Assembly: GCA_900767195.1 (NCBI GenBank)
Contig: CAAFYG010000043.1
Coordinates: 1-10,235, forward strand
Origin: Clostridia bacterium
GTDB taxonomy: Bacteria > Bacillota > Clostridia > Christensenellales > Borkfalkiaceae
Length of the DNA: 10,235 bases
Direction of reading: 5' to 3'
Shown here one piece after another: positions 1 through 5,347 of this stretch. The notes beneath the pieces are model-generated. The model did no database searches, had not been told where the DNA came from, and saw only the letters and a program-made list of their open reading frames with translations. The first letter of the stretch is position 1, and every line of letters starts with the position of its first letter. Position numbers and translations under genes: made by a program.

Positions 1-495
1 CGATTCGCAAGCCGAAACCGCCAACTTGTATGCGTCGGGATTCACTCTTGCCGTTCCTTCTTCAACTACGCTTTCATCTTTTGCTTGTTTTAAAGCATTA
101 GAAAATAACCTATCCAAATCCCTGTCGCCATACTCTATATTGCTTACGTACACGCCTTCATTCGTATTGAGCACGCCGTTATAAGCTTGCCAATCTGTAA
201 CAGTCCTTGTTTTTTCTACCTGTTTTGTTCGCCTCTTTCCCAAAGACGCATCATAATAGCTTTCCGTTTCATAATACGTTTCTTGCCTGTCGTAGCCGAT
301 AGTACCTGTATAATTTACCGCAATATCGGCTGAAATACCTAATATTTCAGTTTGAAACTCTGAAACTTCGTCAAACTTTGCGTCCATAATGTTTGACGGA
401 CTTTTTTCGTCGTTTGATAAGCCGATCAGAACGTTTCTTAGAAATTGTTCTTCCGATACTTCCTTTTTTACCTTGAAAACATTTTGAAATTCCAT
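1..495 (-). CDS. Conserved protein of unknown function, C-terminus cut by window edge
   Basis: The first 165 codons are open from an ATG at 495-493 to the left edge with no stop, so the C-terminus lies outside the window. The start is set by a good Shine-Dalgarno, GGAGAAG (minus strand, 508-502), six bases before the ATG. The protein begins MEFQNVFKVKKEVSEEQF and has an acidic helical N-terminus. This is followed by a beta-rich stretch around residues 57-95 with the pattern GTIGYDRQETYYE and later KTRTVTDWQAYNG. I have a loose memory of such patterns in uncharacterised Firmicutes proteins that also carry zinc-ribbon or membrane segments, but I cannot name the family. No signal peptide or membrane segment is visible in the part present. 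It is transcribed divergently from the XRE repressor gene at 733, so that repressor may control it. The gene is confident; the function is unknown. Confidence 0.85.
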   Translation of the reverse strand, partial: MEFQNVFKVKKEVSEEQFLRNVLIGLSNDEKSPSNIMDAKFDEVSEFQTEILGISADIAVNYTGTIGYDRQETYYETESYYDASLGKRRTKQVEKTRTVTDWQAYNGVLNTNEGVYVSNIEYGDRDLDRLFSNALKQAKDESVVEEGTARVNPDAYKLAVSACES

Positions 496-621
496 ATTTA
501 TCTTCTCCAAAAATAAATTTTTTCTTTCGTATGTCAAATCTGCTCGATAGCTTTTCTTACGCGCTTTCGAAATAAAGAAACAATAATTTTTAAAAATAGG
601 CTTTTAACGCCTGTTTTCTTT

Positions 622-650
622 ATTTTATCACAATTTTTAAGGATTGTCAA
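622..650 (-). promoter_or_regulatory. Sigma-A promoter of the left-edge gene
   Basis: On the minus strand TTGACA (650-645) and TAAAAT (627-622) are separated by exactly 17 bp. The predicted start near 615 leaves a leader of about 120 nt before the ATG at 495. An interrupted repeat AGGC-N7-GCCT (598-612) lies just downstream of the start point and could be a weak operator, but the arms are only 4 bp. Confidence 0.7.
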
Positions 651-679
651 GCCTATTAAGCGTAAAAATCCTAAAAATA

Positions 680-708
680 TTGATAATTTTTAATTTTTTT
701 TATAAAAT
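680..708 (+). promoter_or_regulatory. Sigma-A promoter of the XRE repressor gene
   Basis: TTGATA (680-685) and TAAAAT (703-708, within TATAAAAT) are 17 bp apart. The predicted start near 715 gives a very short leader that reaches straight to the AGGAG ribosome binding site at 718-722. The -35 lies only about 30 bp from the -35 of the divergent minus promoter at 645-650, so one bound repressor could affect both. Confidence 0.65.
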
Positions 709-732
709 ATAACTATTAGGAGTTTCAAGTTG

Positions 733-1080
733 ATGGGAAACAGAATCAAAGAATTGCGTAAAGAAAAGAAAATCACGCAGGCGCAGTTGTCTGCCTATCT
801 CAATATTGATCAAACCACCGTTTCAAAATGGGAACTTGAAAAGGCTTTTCCCGATTCGAAAGTTTTATCTGTTCTCGCCGATTATTTCGACGTTTCGATC
901 GACTATCTTTTAAACCGCACTTCGTTTTATTATCCACGCATGAAAGAAGCGCAACTTCCCGATGATGAAAACAAAATTTTATCCACTTACAGAAATTTAA
1001 CTTACCCGTGGAAAATGCGTGTACAAGCTTATATCGACGTTGCAAAAGAAATGTGCGACGAAGAAAACCACAAAAAGTAA
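733..1080 (+). CDS. XRE/Cro-CI family helix-turn-helix transcriptional regulator
   Basis: This is a DNA-binding repressor-type protein of 115 residues. Residues about 4-60 form a classic HTH_3 domain: the pattern RIKELRKEKKITQAQLS, then LNIDQTTVSKWELEKAFPD and LADYFDVSIDYLL gives the five helices, with TTVSKWE as the recognition helix. The remaining ~55 residues are helical with no recognised domain and no peptidase or sensor motif. The start chosen is ATG at 733, 10 nt after AGGAG; a TTG at 730 directly in front (7 nt spacing) would add one residue. It is monocistronic, with its own promoter and the terminator at 1235-1265. Its likely target is the shared divergent region with the gene ending at 495, as is common for small XRE regulators. 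Such proteins are frequent in phages and islands, but nothing else here shows that this end is mobile. Confidence 0.9.
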   Translation: MGNRIKELRKEKKITQAQLSAYLNIDQTTVSKWELEKAFPDSKVLSVLADYFDVSIDYLLNRTSFYYPRMKEAQLPDDENKILSTYRNLTYPWKMRVQAYIDVAKEMCDEENHKK

Positions 1081-1234
1081 CCCGCTTTATCTTTCAACCC
1101 ATAAGTAATGTTTTTCCGTCAGGACGGCGACGTGGTGGAATTTTTCTTCAACGTATCGAAGAGCGCGAAATAATCGCGCCCCGAAAATTGCTTTTTGCGC
1201 CGAAAATCAAACGTAGCAATTCCGAAATAAAGCA

Positions 1235-1265
1235 AAAAAGCACAAGATTCGATCTTGTGCTTTTT
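1235..1265. terminator. Bidirectional intrinsic terminator between XRE gene and tRNA-Ser
   Basis: A perfect stem GCACAAGAT / ATCTTGTGC with loop TCG is flanked by an A-tract on the left and a T-tract on the right. It can therefore stop transcription of the XRE gene (plus) and of the tRNA (minus). The 150 bases between 1081 and 1234 hold nothing convincing apart from a small hairpin, GCGCGA-AATAA-TCGCGC, at 1163-1179. Confidence 0.85.
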
Positions 1266-1293
1266 ACGTTTGCAGCCTTTTCGTGCCGCAAAA

Positions 1294-1384
1294 TGGCGCA
1301 GAAGACGAGATTTGAACTCGTGCCACCATTACTGATGCTACTCCCTTAGCAGGGGAGCCCCTTGAGCCTCTTGGGTACTTCTGC
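1294..1384 (-). tRNA. tRNA-Ser (anticodon GCU), CCA encoded
   Basis: Read on the minus strand from 1384, the acceptor stem GCAGAAG pairs with CTTCTGC, followed by discriminator G (1297) and an encoded CCA (1296-1294). The anticodon stem CTCCC/GGGAG encloses loop CTGCTAA, giving anticodon GCT, which reads AGC/AGU serine codons. The long variable arm CATCA-GTAA-TGGTG is the serine-type class II feature. The T arm is ACGAG-TTCAAAT-CTCGT. All arms fold, so the gene appears functional. It is transcribed alone from its own promoter at 1433-1461. Confidence 0.95.
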
Positions 1385-1432
1385 AACGCTTGAAACGAAA
1401 TTTTTCCGCCGCTTTCGTTGCCGCGCTATACT

Positions 1433-1461
1433 ACTATACCATATTTTTCGATAAAAGTCAA
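1433..1461 (-). promoter_or_regulatory. Extended -10 sigma-A promoter of tRNA-Ser
   Basis: On the minus strand TTGACT (1461-1456) and TATAGT (1438-1433) are 17 bp apart, and TGG directly before the -10 makes it an extended -10 promoter. The predicted start is about 42 nt before the mature tRNA 5' end, leaving a leader for RNase P to remove. Confidence 0.8.
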
Positions 1462-1579
1462 AGCATTTTACGCGCCTTAAACGAGATTTGTAAAATATTT
1501 TTCGCGCTTTTACAGCAAATAAAACCATCCGAATCGGCAGCAATCGGAAAAACGGCGCAAAATGTTTGATGTAAAGTCT

Positions 1580-1672
1580 GATCCGGGCGGAAAAAACCGC
1601 CGGCAGCACGCGTTTGCATCGCGCAATCAGCCGCCGGCTTAGCCCGGACCGCTTGCTTTACCCAAGCGGATC
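1580..1672 (-). terminator. GC-rich nested hairpins with T-run; probable terminator of the 1751-2337 operon
   Basis: On the minus strand a 9-bp stem with one G-U pair, GCCGGCGGC (1638-1630) / GCTGCCGGC (1607-1599), is followed by GG and six T (1596-1591). That makes an intrinsic terminator about 110 nt after the stop of the 68-residue gene. The stem is enclosed by a second helix, TCCGGGC / GCCCGGA (1648-1642 with 1588-1582), and preceded by a perfect hairpin CCGCTTG-N7-CAAGCGG (1669-1649). This is more structure than a terminator needs; see findings. The rest of the 366-base gap between 1384 and 1751 holds only the tRNA promoter. Confidence 0.55.
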
Positions 1673-1750
1673 GGATCGAAAAATATAATATGCGGCGGCA
1701 ATGTTCGCGGCAATCGGAATATCGTAAAGCGCGGCAATTCTCGGCTCGAA

Positions 1751-1957
1751 TTATAAAGGAAACCGTTCTTCGATATTGAAATCCAGTCCGATGTCTTTCG
1801 CCTTTTCGTAAAACTGAAGCATTTCGAGACATTCGGTATACGCCAGTTTTTCGCCGCATTCAAACGGCGTAAGCTTTGCGTCGCGGCAATCTTTCAAATC
1901 ATTCAGATATGCCAGCAATCTATCTGCAATCACTTTAAGTAATTGATCGGCCCCCAT
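1751..1957 (-). CDS. Small helical protein of unknown function
   Basis: This is a 68-residue acidic protein, MGADQLLKVIADRLLAYLND at its start, predicted almost wholly alpha-helical. It has two cysteines and no recognised domain. The ATG at 1957 is chosen because it lies five nucleotides after the stop of the upstream gene (1963-1965) and has TAAGG eight bases before it. A longer reading from 2023 would overlap the upstream gene by 61 bases and is unlikely. The gene is the second of a two-gene minus operon and is followed by the structured terminator block. Small acidic helical proteins in this position are common in mobile islands, but nothing in the sequence gives a function. Confidence 0.65.
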   Translation of the reverse strand: MGADQLLKVIADRLLAYLNDLKDCRDAKLTPFECGEKLAYTECLEMLQFYEKAKDIGLDFNIEERFPL

Positions 1958-1962
1958 TGTTT

Positions 1963-2337
1963 TTACCTTATTTTTTCGTTCATTATATCGCTGTACGTCA
2001 CATAGCCTTTGCTTATGCAACACTCGTAAATTTTATCCACCAATCCGCTCTTGATCAGATAATATTTCGCCCGGGAAACAGGCACTTCTTCCATACGGCT
2101 GATATCCGTTTTTTTTCGTTTGAAACTTTCCAGAAGCTTTCTGATCCAATCCGTCGGCTCGTGTTCGATAATATCATCCAATATCCCGATGATCGCGAGC
2201 GTCTCTTCGTCGACAAGCGGCGGTGCTTTCGCCGAACGATCCGAACGATTTGAATTTGTATTTTCCCGACTGTCTTTTATCGCCTTTAAAATTGCGGGCA
2301 GCCGATCGATTGTCTTTCGTATTTTATCTTTATTCAA
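1963..2337 (-). CDS. Small protein with a possible phage-regulator-like HTH at the C-terminus
   Basis: The protein has 124 residues if it starts at TTG 2337. No in-frame ATG lies near the 5' end, and GAGAGAGA stands about 8 nt upstream as a ribosome binding site. The N-terminal third is basic and helical, with a low-complexity serine/asparagine/arginine linker (NTNSNRSDRSAKA). The C-terminal half reads DWIRKLLESFKRKKTDISRM then EEVPVSRAKYYLIKSGLVDK. That resembles the helix-turn-helix found at the end of ArpU/RinA-type phage late regulators, where a segment such as 'vs..kyY' is the recognition helix. This assignment is my inference from pattern only. It forms an operon with the 68-residue gene, with a 5-nt gap. 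A promoter candidate and an 18-bp tandem repeat lie upstream. Confidence 0.7.
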   Translation of the reverse strand: MNKDKIRKTIDRLPAILKAIKDSRENTNSNRSDRSAKAPPLVDEETLAIIGILDDIIEHEPTDWIRKLLESFKRKKTDISRMEEVPVSRAKYYLIKSGLVDKIYECCISKGYVTYSDIMNEKIR

Positions 2338-2367
2338 GTCATTTCTCTCTCTCGGTTATTTTCAATA

Positions 2368-2399
2368 ATTATATACGATTTTGCGCTTAAAAAAGTCTA
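2368..2399 (-). promoter_or_regulatory. Candidate promoter of the 1751-2337 operon
   Basis: On the minus strand a perfect TATAAT (2373-2368) is preceded by TAGACT (2399-2394), but the spacer is 20 bp. A better-spaced hexamer, GACTTT (2397-2392), is a poor -35. The A/T-rich direct repeat just upstream (2405-2442) could act as an UP element or as an activator or repressor site that compensates for the weak -35. Confidence 0.4.
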
Positions 2400-2404
2400 T
2401 ACTT

Positions 2405-2442
2405 TTTAATTTTTTATTTTCACGTTTAATTTTTTATTTTCA
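2405..2442. repeat. 18-bp tandem direct repeat, 20-bp period
   Basis: The unit TTTAATTTTTTATTTTCA occurs identically at 2405-2422 and 2425-2442, so the copies are two helical turns apart. They sit immediately upstream of the operon promoter candidate. The remainder of the gap 2338-2615 holds the terminator at 2496-2535 and no gene. Confidence 0.85.
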
Positions 2443-2495
2443 AAGATATTTTCATTATTGTTTTATTATCTGCTCCGCCGTCTGTTTTTGCGCAT

Positions 2496-2535
2496 AAAAA
2501 AATCCGAGCCGCATTGATTGCCTTTGCGTTCGGAT
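2496..2535 (-). terminator. Probable intrinsic terminator of nth
   Basis: On the minus strand ATCCGA (2535-2530) pairs with TCGGAT (2507-2502), with an inner GCA/TGC helix, and is followed at once by a run of seven T. The long loop and internal bulges make it weaker than the other terminators here. It lies about 80 nt after the nth stop. Confidence 0.5.
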
Positions 2536-2615
2536 GTGAGTAAATTATATAAGTTACGTTTCCCGCTCCCTATTCAGGCACGTTGAAGATTTATTTCATT
2601 CGGGCAGCCGGATTC

Positions 2616-3245
2616 TCAGTGTTTTTTCGCATAATCACAGATTTCGTTAAGCGCGCAATGCCCGCAATCCGGTTTTTGCGAATGGCACACCTTGCGCCCG
2701 TGCCAGATCAGATAATGATGCGCCTTGCTCCATAAATTTTCGTCGATCGACCGCTGCAAGCCTTTTTCCACCTGCTCCGGCGTTTTCCCTGTTGCCAGCC
2801 CCAAACGGTTTGAAACGCGAAAAACGTGCGTATCCACAGCGATCGCATTTCCGCCGAACGCCACCGAATACACCACGTTCGCCGTCTTTCTGCCCACGCC
2901 CGCAAGCGCCTGCAATTCTTCCGGCGTAGCCGGCACTTCGCCGCCGAATCTCGTTAAAATATCGTGCGTCGCCGAAAGAATATGCGCCGCCTTGTTGTGA
3001 TAAAACCCGCACGAATAAATGTATTTTTCCAATTCTTCCTGCGATAACGCCGCCATCGTTTCGGGCGTGCCGTGTTCCTTGAAAAGCACCGCCGTCACCT
3101 TGTTCACACGCTCATCGGTGCATTGCGCCGAAAGCACCACCGCCACCAGCAGCTGATACGGCGAACCGAATTTCAAAGCGGGCTTCGCGTCGGGGTATTC
3201 CGCAGCTAAAATTTCAATCGTTTTTTTCTTGTCTTTTGCATTCAT
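2616..3245 (-). CDS. nth: Endonuclease III, DNA glycosylase/AP lyase
   Basis: This base-excision-repair enzyme removes oxidised pyrimidines and cleaves the abasic site by beta-elimination. At 209 residues it has the usual length. The helix-hairpin-helix LAGVGRKTANVV is at 114-125 with catalytic Lys120. The invariant Asp138 lies in AVDTHV. The C-terminal 4Fe-4S cluster ligands are Cys187, 194, 197 and 203 with the exact C-X6-C-X2-C-X5-C spacing. These numbers coincide with those of the E. coli enzyme. The N-terminal LLVAVVLSAQCTD is also typical. The start is ATG 3245; the next in-frame Met is far inside the fold. The gene is monocistronic with its own promoter, which lies so close that the message should have almost no leader (see findings). 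Confidence 0.97.
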   Translation of the reverse strand: MNAKDKKKTIEILAAEYPDAKPALKFGSPYQLLVAVVLSAQCTDERVNKVTAVLFKEHGTPETMAALSQEELEKYIYSCGFYHNKAAHILSATHDILTRFGGEVPATPEELQALAGVGRKTANVVYSVAFGGNAIAVDTHVFRVSNRLGLATGKTPEQVEKGLQRSIDENLWSKAHHYLIWHGRKVCHSQKPDCGHCALNEICDYAKKH

Positions 3246-3254
3246 AACGCCTTT

Positions 3255-3283
3255 ATTATACCGCTTTTCCGCGCGATTTGCAA
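3255..3283 (-). promoter_or_regulatory. Sigma-A promoter of nth
   Basis: On the minus strand TTGCAA (3283-3278) and a perfect TATAAT (3260-3255) are 17 bp apart. Only nine bases separate the -10 from the nth ATG, so the predicted transcription start falls about three bases before the start codon. Confidence 0.75.
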
Positions 3284-3308
3284 GCGTTTTCGGCAGTTTA
3301 TAAAATTT

Positions 3309-3338
3309 GCCGTCGTACGATTTTCCTCGTCCGACGGC
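3309..3338 (-). terminator. Strong hairpin after the DUF3343 gene, possible terminator
   Basis: GCCGTCG (3309-3315) pairs with CGACGGC (3332-3338), and the stem continues after one mismatch with ACGA/TCGT, 11 bp in all around a 6-nt loop. On the minus strand it is followed by AAATTTTA, a poor T-run. It lies about 120 nt after the DUF3343 stop and just upstream of the nth -35, so it may insulate the two genes. No coding capacity is evident in 3246-3460. Confidence 0.4.
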
Positions 3339-3460
3339 TTCTTTCTCTCCGCGGAATTTCCCCGCGTCGCCGAAAAATATCTTATGCCGAAAATACGCAG
3401 ATTATGCCGAATACGAAAAACACGTATTGTTTTTTCAATCGGATCAATCAAACCGAAGTT

Positions 3461-3679
3461 TCAGGCATACATAAACCCTTTAAACGTACCGCCCGCATAC
3501 AGAGCGGCGCAGGCGCGTGCCTTAGGGTAATCGCGCGCGTCGAATTTCACGCACAAGCCGCAGCCTATGCCCGCTTCTTTCGGCGCAGGCACGGTGAAGC
3601 ACCGCACGCCGTACCCCGAAAGCCGTTGCGCATACGTCAGGGCTTGCGAACGCGATCGGAATATCGCAAGCATCGTCAT
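3461..3679 (-). CDS. DUF3343 family protein (putative Se/S carrier-like)
   Basis: This 72-residue protein has the typical size and pattern of DUF3343: an N-terminal beta-alpha unit (MLAIFRSRSQALTYAQRL), then GVRCFTVPAPKEAGIGCGLC with paired cysteines 40 and 43, and a short C-terminal alpha-beta unit. DUF3343 proteins are small partners often encoded beside YedF, SelD or cysteine-desulfurase-like genes in anaerobes, and they are proposed to carry sulfur or selenium on the CGxC-type cysteines. Here the gene is divergent from just such an aminotransferase at 3792, which supports the link; no selD or yedF is visible. The first ATG (3679) is chosen because GGAAGG stands eight bases upstream; a second ATG at 3673 has no well-placed site. 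Family assignment is from pattern memory and is fairly sure. Confidence 0.85.
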   Translation of the reverse strand: MTMLAIFRSRSQALTYAQRLSGYGVRCFTVPAPKEAGIGCGLCVKFDARDYPKARACAALYAGGTFKGFMYA

Positions 3680-3727
3680 TCGTCACACCTTCCCCGCGTT
3701 TAGTCATACCCTTCTTACGTCGGGAAT

Positions 3728-3737
3728 ACTATATAAT
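3728..3737. promoter_or_regulatory. Overlapping divergent -10 candidates between DUF3343 and the desulfurase-like gene
   Basis: The only A/T-rich island in the 112-bp gap is ACTATATAAT, which offers TATAAT (plus, 3732-3737) and TATAGT (minus, 3733-3728). Neither has a recognisable -35 at 16-18 bp. Overlapping -10s would couple the two genes, but this is a weak call. Confidence 0.3.
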
Positions 3738-3791
3738 ATGCCGTCCGCCCCGCGCGGCGTGCGGTATTTTTCATCAGGCAAGGTAATTTTC

Positions 3792-4931
3792 ATGATTTAT
3801 TTCGACAACGCCGCCACCGGCGGACAAAAACCCTCTTCCGTAATTTCCGCCGTATCCGCCGCGCTTCGCGTTTGCGCCAATCCGGGGCGCAGCGGACACG
3901 CCCTTTCCCTCGTCTGCGCCAAGAACGTTTTAAAGACGCGTGAATTGCTCGCGAACATTTTCGACGCACCCTCTCACGAGCGCGTAATCTTCACGAAAAA
4001 CTGCACCGAAGCTCTCAACGAATTTATCTTCGGCACACTTGAAAAAGGCGATCACGCAATCGCCACGTCTCTCGAGCATAATTCCGTGCTTCGCCCGTTA
4101 GAGTATCTGAAAAAGCGCGGCATAATCTCTTACGATGTCTGCCCTCTCGGCGAAAACGGCAATATCCGCCCCGAGGACGTAAAAGCGTTGTTGCGCCCGG
4201 AAACGAAACTCGTCATTGTCACGGCGGCATCCAACGTTACGGGAAGCATGCCGCCTCTGAAAGAAATCAGAAACGTGCTGCCCGAAAATGTGCTGTTTCT
4301 TTGCGACGGCGCGCAAGGCTGCGGACATATCCCTGTTAAAATGCAAAAAATCGGCCTGGACGGGCTTGCGCTCGCCGGACATAAAGGCTTATTTGCCATA
4401 CAGGGCAGCGGTGCGCTGATCTTATCGGAACGTGTAAAATTGAAGCCGTTCATGTACGGCGGCACGGGCAGCGAAAGTTTTTCGCTCGATATGCCCGACT
4501 TCTACCCCGATATTTTAGAAGCAGGCACGGTATCGTACCCGGCGATCGTATCGCTGCTGGAAGGGGCAAGATACTACGTAATGCACGAAAAAGAAATTGT
4601 TTCCGAAACGCTTGCGCTCACGGCGAAATTTCTGCAAGGACTGGCGAAAATCCGAGGCTGCCGCGCGTATTCGCAGCCGAACGCATGCGGCGTAGTATCG
4701 TTTTCGGTGTCAGGAATGCAATCGGAAGAAGTTTCGGAAATCTTATCGGAACGCTACGGCATCGCGGTGCGCGGAGGCTTGCATTGCGCGCCGTTAGCGC
4801 ACAAAGCCTTAGGCACGGAAGAAAACGGACTTGTTCGGGTAAGTTTTTCGCATTTCAATAAAAAGTGGGAGCTTACACGTTTGCTGTACGCTTTATCCGA
4901 AATCGCCGCAAATATAAAAAGTTGCACTTAG
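3792..4931 (+). CDS. Cysteine desulfurase-like aminotransferase class V (EF2568-type)
   Basis: This is a PLP enzyme of 379 residues that would take sulfur (or selenium) from cysteine and hold it as a persulfide. The start is ATG 3792, with AAGG eight bases before it; the reading frame is open further upstream, but those 75 codons cover the divergent promoter region and DUF3343 and look non-coding. Visible family features: N-terminal IYFDNAATGGQKP; EHNSV with the PLP-stacking His96; CDGAQ with Asp172 and Gln175; LAGHKGL with Lys198 as the Schiff-base lysine; and RGGLHCAPLAH with Cys332 as the persulfide cysteine on the active-site loop. The short 'RGGLHCAPLAH' loop suits the group found with DUF3343/SelD/YedF rather than housekeeping IscS. 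No scaffold gene (sufU, iscU) is adjacent, so the acceptor is unknown. A strong terminator follows. Confidence 0.92.
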   Translation: MIYFDNAATGGQKPSSVISAVSAALRVCANPGRSGHALSLVCAKNVLKTRELLANIFDAPSHERVIFTKNCTEALNEFIFGTLEKGDHAIATSLEHNSVLRPLEYLKKRGIISYDVCPLGENGNIRPEDVKALLRPETKLVIVTAASNVTGSMPPLKEIRNVLPENVLFLCDGAQGCGHIPVKMQKIGLDGLALAGHKGLFAIQGSGALILSERVKLKPFMYGGTGSESFSLDMPDFYPDILEAGTVSYPAIVSLLEGARYYVMHEKEIVSETLALTAKFLQGLAKIRGCRAYSQPNACGVVSFSVSGMQSEEVSEILSERYGIAVRGGLHCAPLAHKALGTEENGLVRVSFSHFNKKWELTRLLYALSEIAANIKSCT

Positions 4932-4951
4932 ATTATATATTAAGCATAAAA

Positions 4952-4990
4952 AAGGCGTGTAGTTTTTTACGCTATACGCCTTAATTTTTA
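4952..4990 (+). terminator. Intrinsic terminator of the desulfurase-like gene
   Basis: AAGGCGTGTAG (4952-4962) pairs with CTATACGCCTT (4972-4982), 11 bp with one G-U, around a T-rich loop, and is followed by AATTTTTA. Confidence 0.85.
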
Positions 4991-5123
4991 TGTAATATTA
5001 TTTTTTCGCTACCGGCTCAAAACGAAAACTTTTCGATTGTACGATTTCGAGTCCTGTCAGAATCGTAAAATGCCCGTTTTATATCTACGGAATTTGATAC
5101 TCTTTTACAGGCTTTCAAGCACG

Positions 5124-5151
5124 AAAAAAGCCCGATGAAATCGGACTTTTT
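5124..5151. terminator. Bidirectional terminator beside the tRNA remnant
   Basis: Six A, then GCCCGAT-GAA-ATCGGAC with one C-A mismatch, then five T. It can act in both directions. On the minus strand it lies just after the tRNA-like 3' end at 5182-5204, as expected if it was the natural terminator of the interrupted tRNA gene. Confidence 0.7.
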
Positions 5152-5181
5152 CGGGCAAATATCTTTTTTGTCGCCACAATA

Positions 5182-5204
5182 TGGTGCGGATGAAGGGACT
5201 CGAA
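5182..5204 (-). other. Orphan tRNA 3' end (probable tRNA-Leu): attachment-site scar
   Basis: On the minus strand the sequence reads T-loop TTCGAGT, T-stem 3' strand CCCTT, acceptor 3' strand CATCCGC, discriminator A and CCA. The match to a tRNA stops exactly at the T-loop: upstream bases (GGC and beyond) cannot form the T-stem, and no D-arm, anticodon arm or 5' acceptor exists nearby. Such 3' fragments are left at the distal end when an integrase recombines in the 3' half of a tRNA gene. The acceptor half CATCCGC suggests tRNA-Leu, but that identity is a guess. The whole gap 4991-5344 holds only terminators and this scar; the element-side flank (5205-5310) has a G-rich minus-strand stretch, GGGGCAGGTTTGGG (5268-5281 region), reminiscent of integrase-end att flanks. 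Confidence 0.75.
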
Positions 5205-5316
5205 GCCGAAAATAAAATTGAAAAAAGCCTCTATGCTTGAGAAATTCAGGCGATTTTCCACCCAAACCTGCCCCAAAAATCAAAGCCTTCTTTTTCCTTC
5301 TTTTAGCCCACTAAAA

Positions 5317-5347
5317 ACAAATCCGTTTTCACGGACTTGTTTTTTTA
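5317..5347. terminator. Terminator of the toxin-antitoxin operon (bidirectional)
   Basis: ACAAATCCGT (5317-5326) and ACGGACTTGT (5331-5340) form a 10-bp stem with one G-U pair. On the minus strand the loop is GAAA, a stable GNRA tetraloop, and the stem is followed by TTTTTAG. On the plus strand a T-run follows. The structure begins directly at the antitoxin stop codon. Confidence 0.85.

Noticed and set aside
926..983. Two DnaA-box-like TTATCCAC sequences (and one near 2034) suggesting an origin
   Set aside because: They lie inside coding sequence, do not match the ninth base of the consensus, and have no A/T melting tract or other boxes near them.
1008..1349. A 113-residue plus-strand frame overlapping the XRE gene end and the tRNA
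   Set aside because: It crosses the XRE stop region, a strong terminator and the antisense strand of tRNA-Ser, which gives chance coding.
3242..3451. 69-residue minus-strand frame upstream of nth
   Set aside because: It contains the nth promoter and a strong hairpin, and shows no family pattern or ribosome binding site.
3567..3791. 75-codon N-terminal extension of the desulfurase-like protein
   Set aside because: It overlaps the DUF3343 gene and the divergent promoter gap; the family starts at IYFDNAAT, and ATG 3792 has a proper ribosome binding site.
5041..5066. Second tRNA-like T-arm (TTTCGAGTCCTGTC) on the plus strand between ACGATT and AATCGT
   Set aside because: The stem around the loop does not pair as a T-arm, and no acceptor or CCA follows; only a short inverted repeat remains.
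5017..5283. An 88-residue minus-strand open frame across the tRNA remnant
   Set aside because: It reads through the tRNA fragment and a terminator hairpin; open frames with 'RVPSSAP' are typical artefacts of translating tRNA 3' ends. No ribosome binding site was seen.
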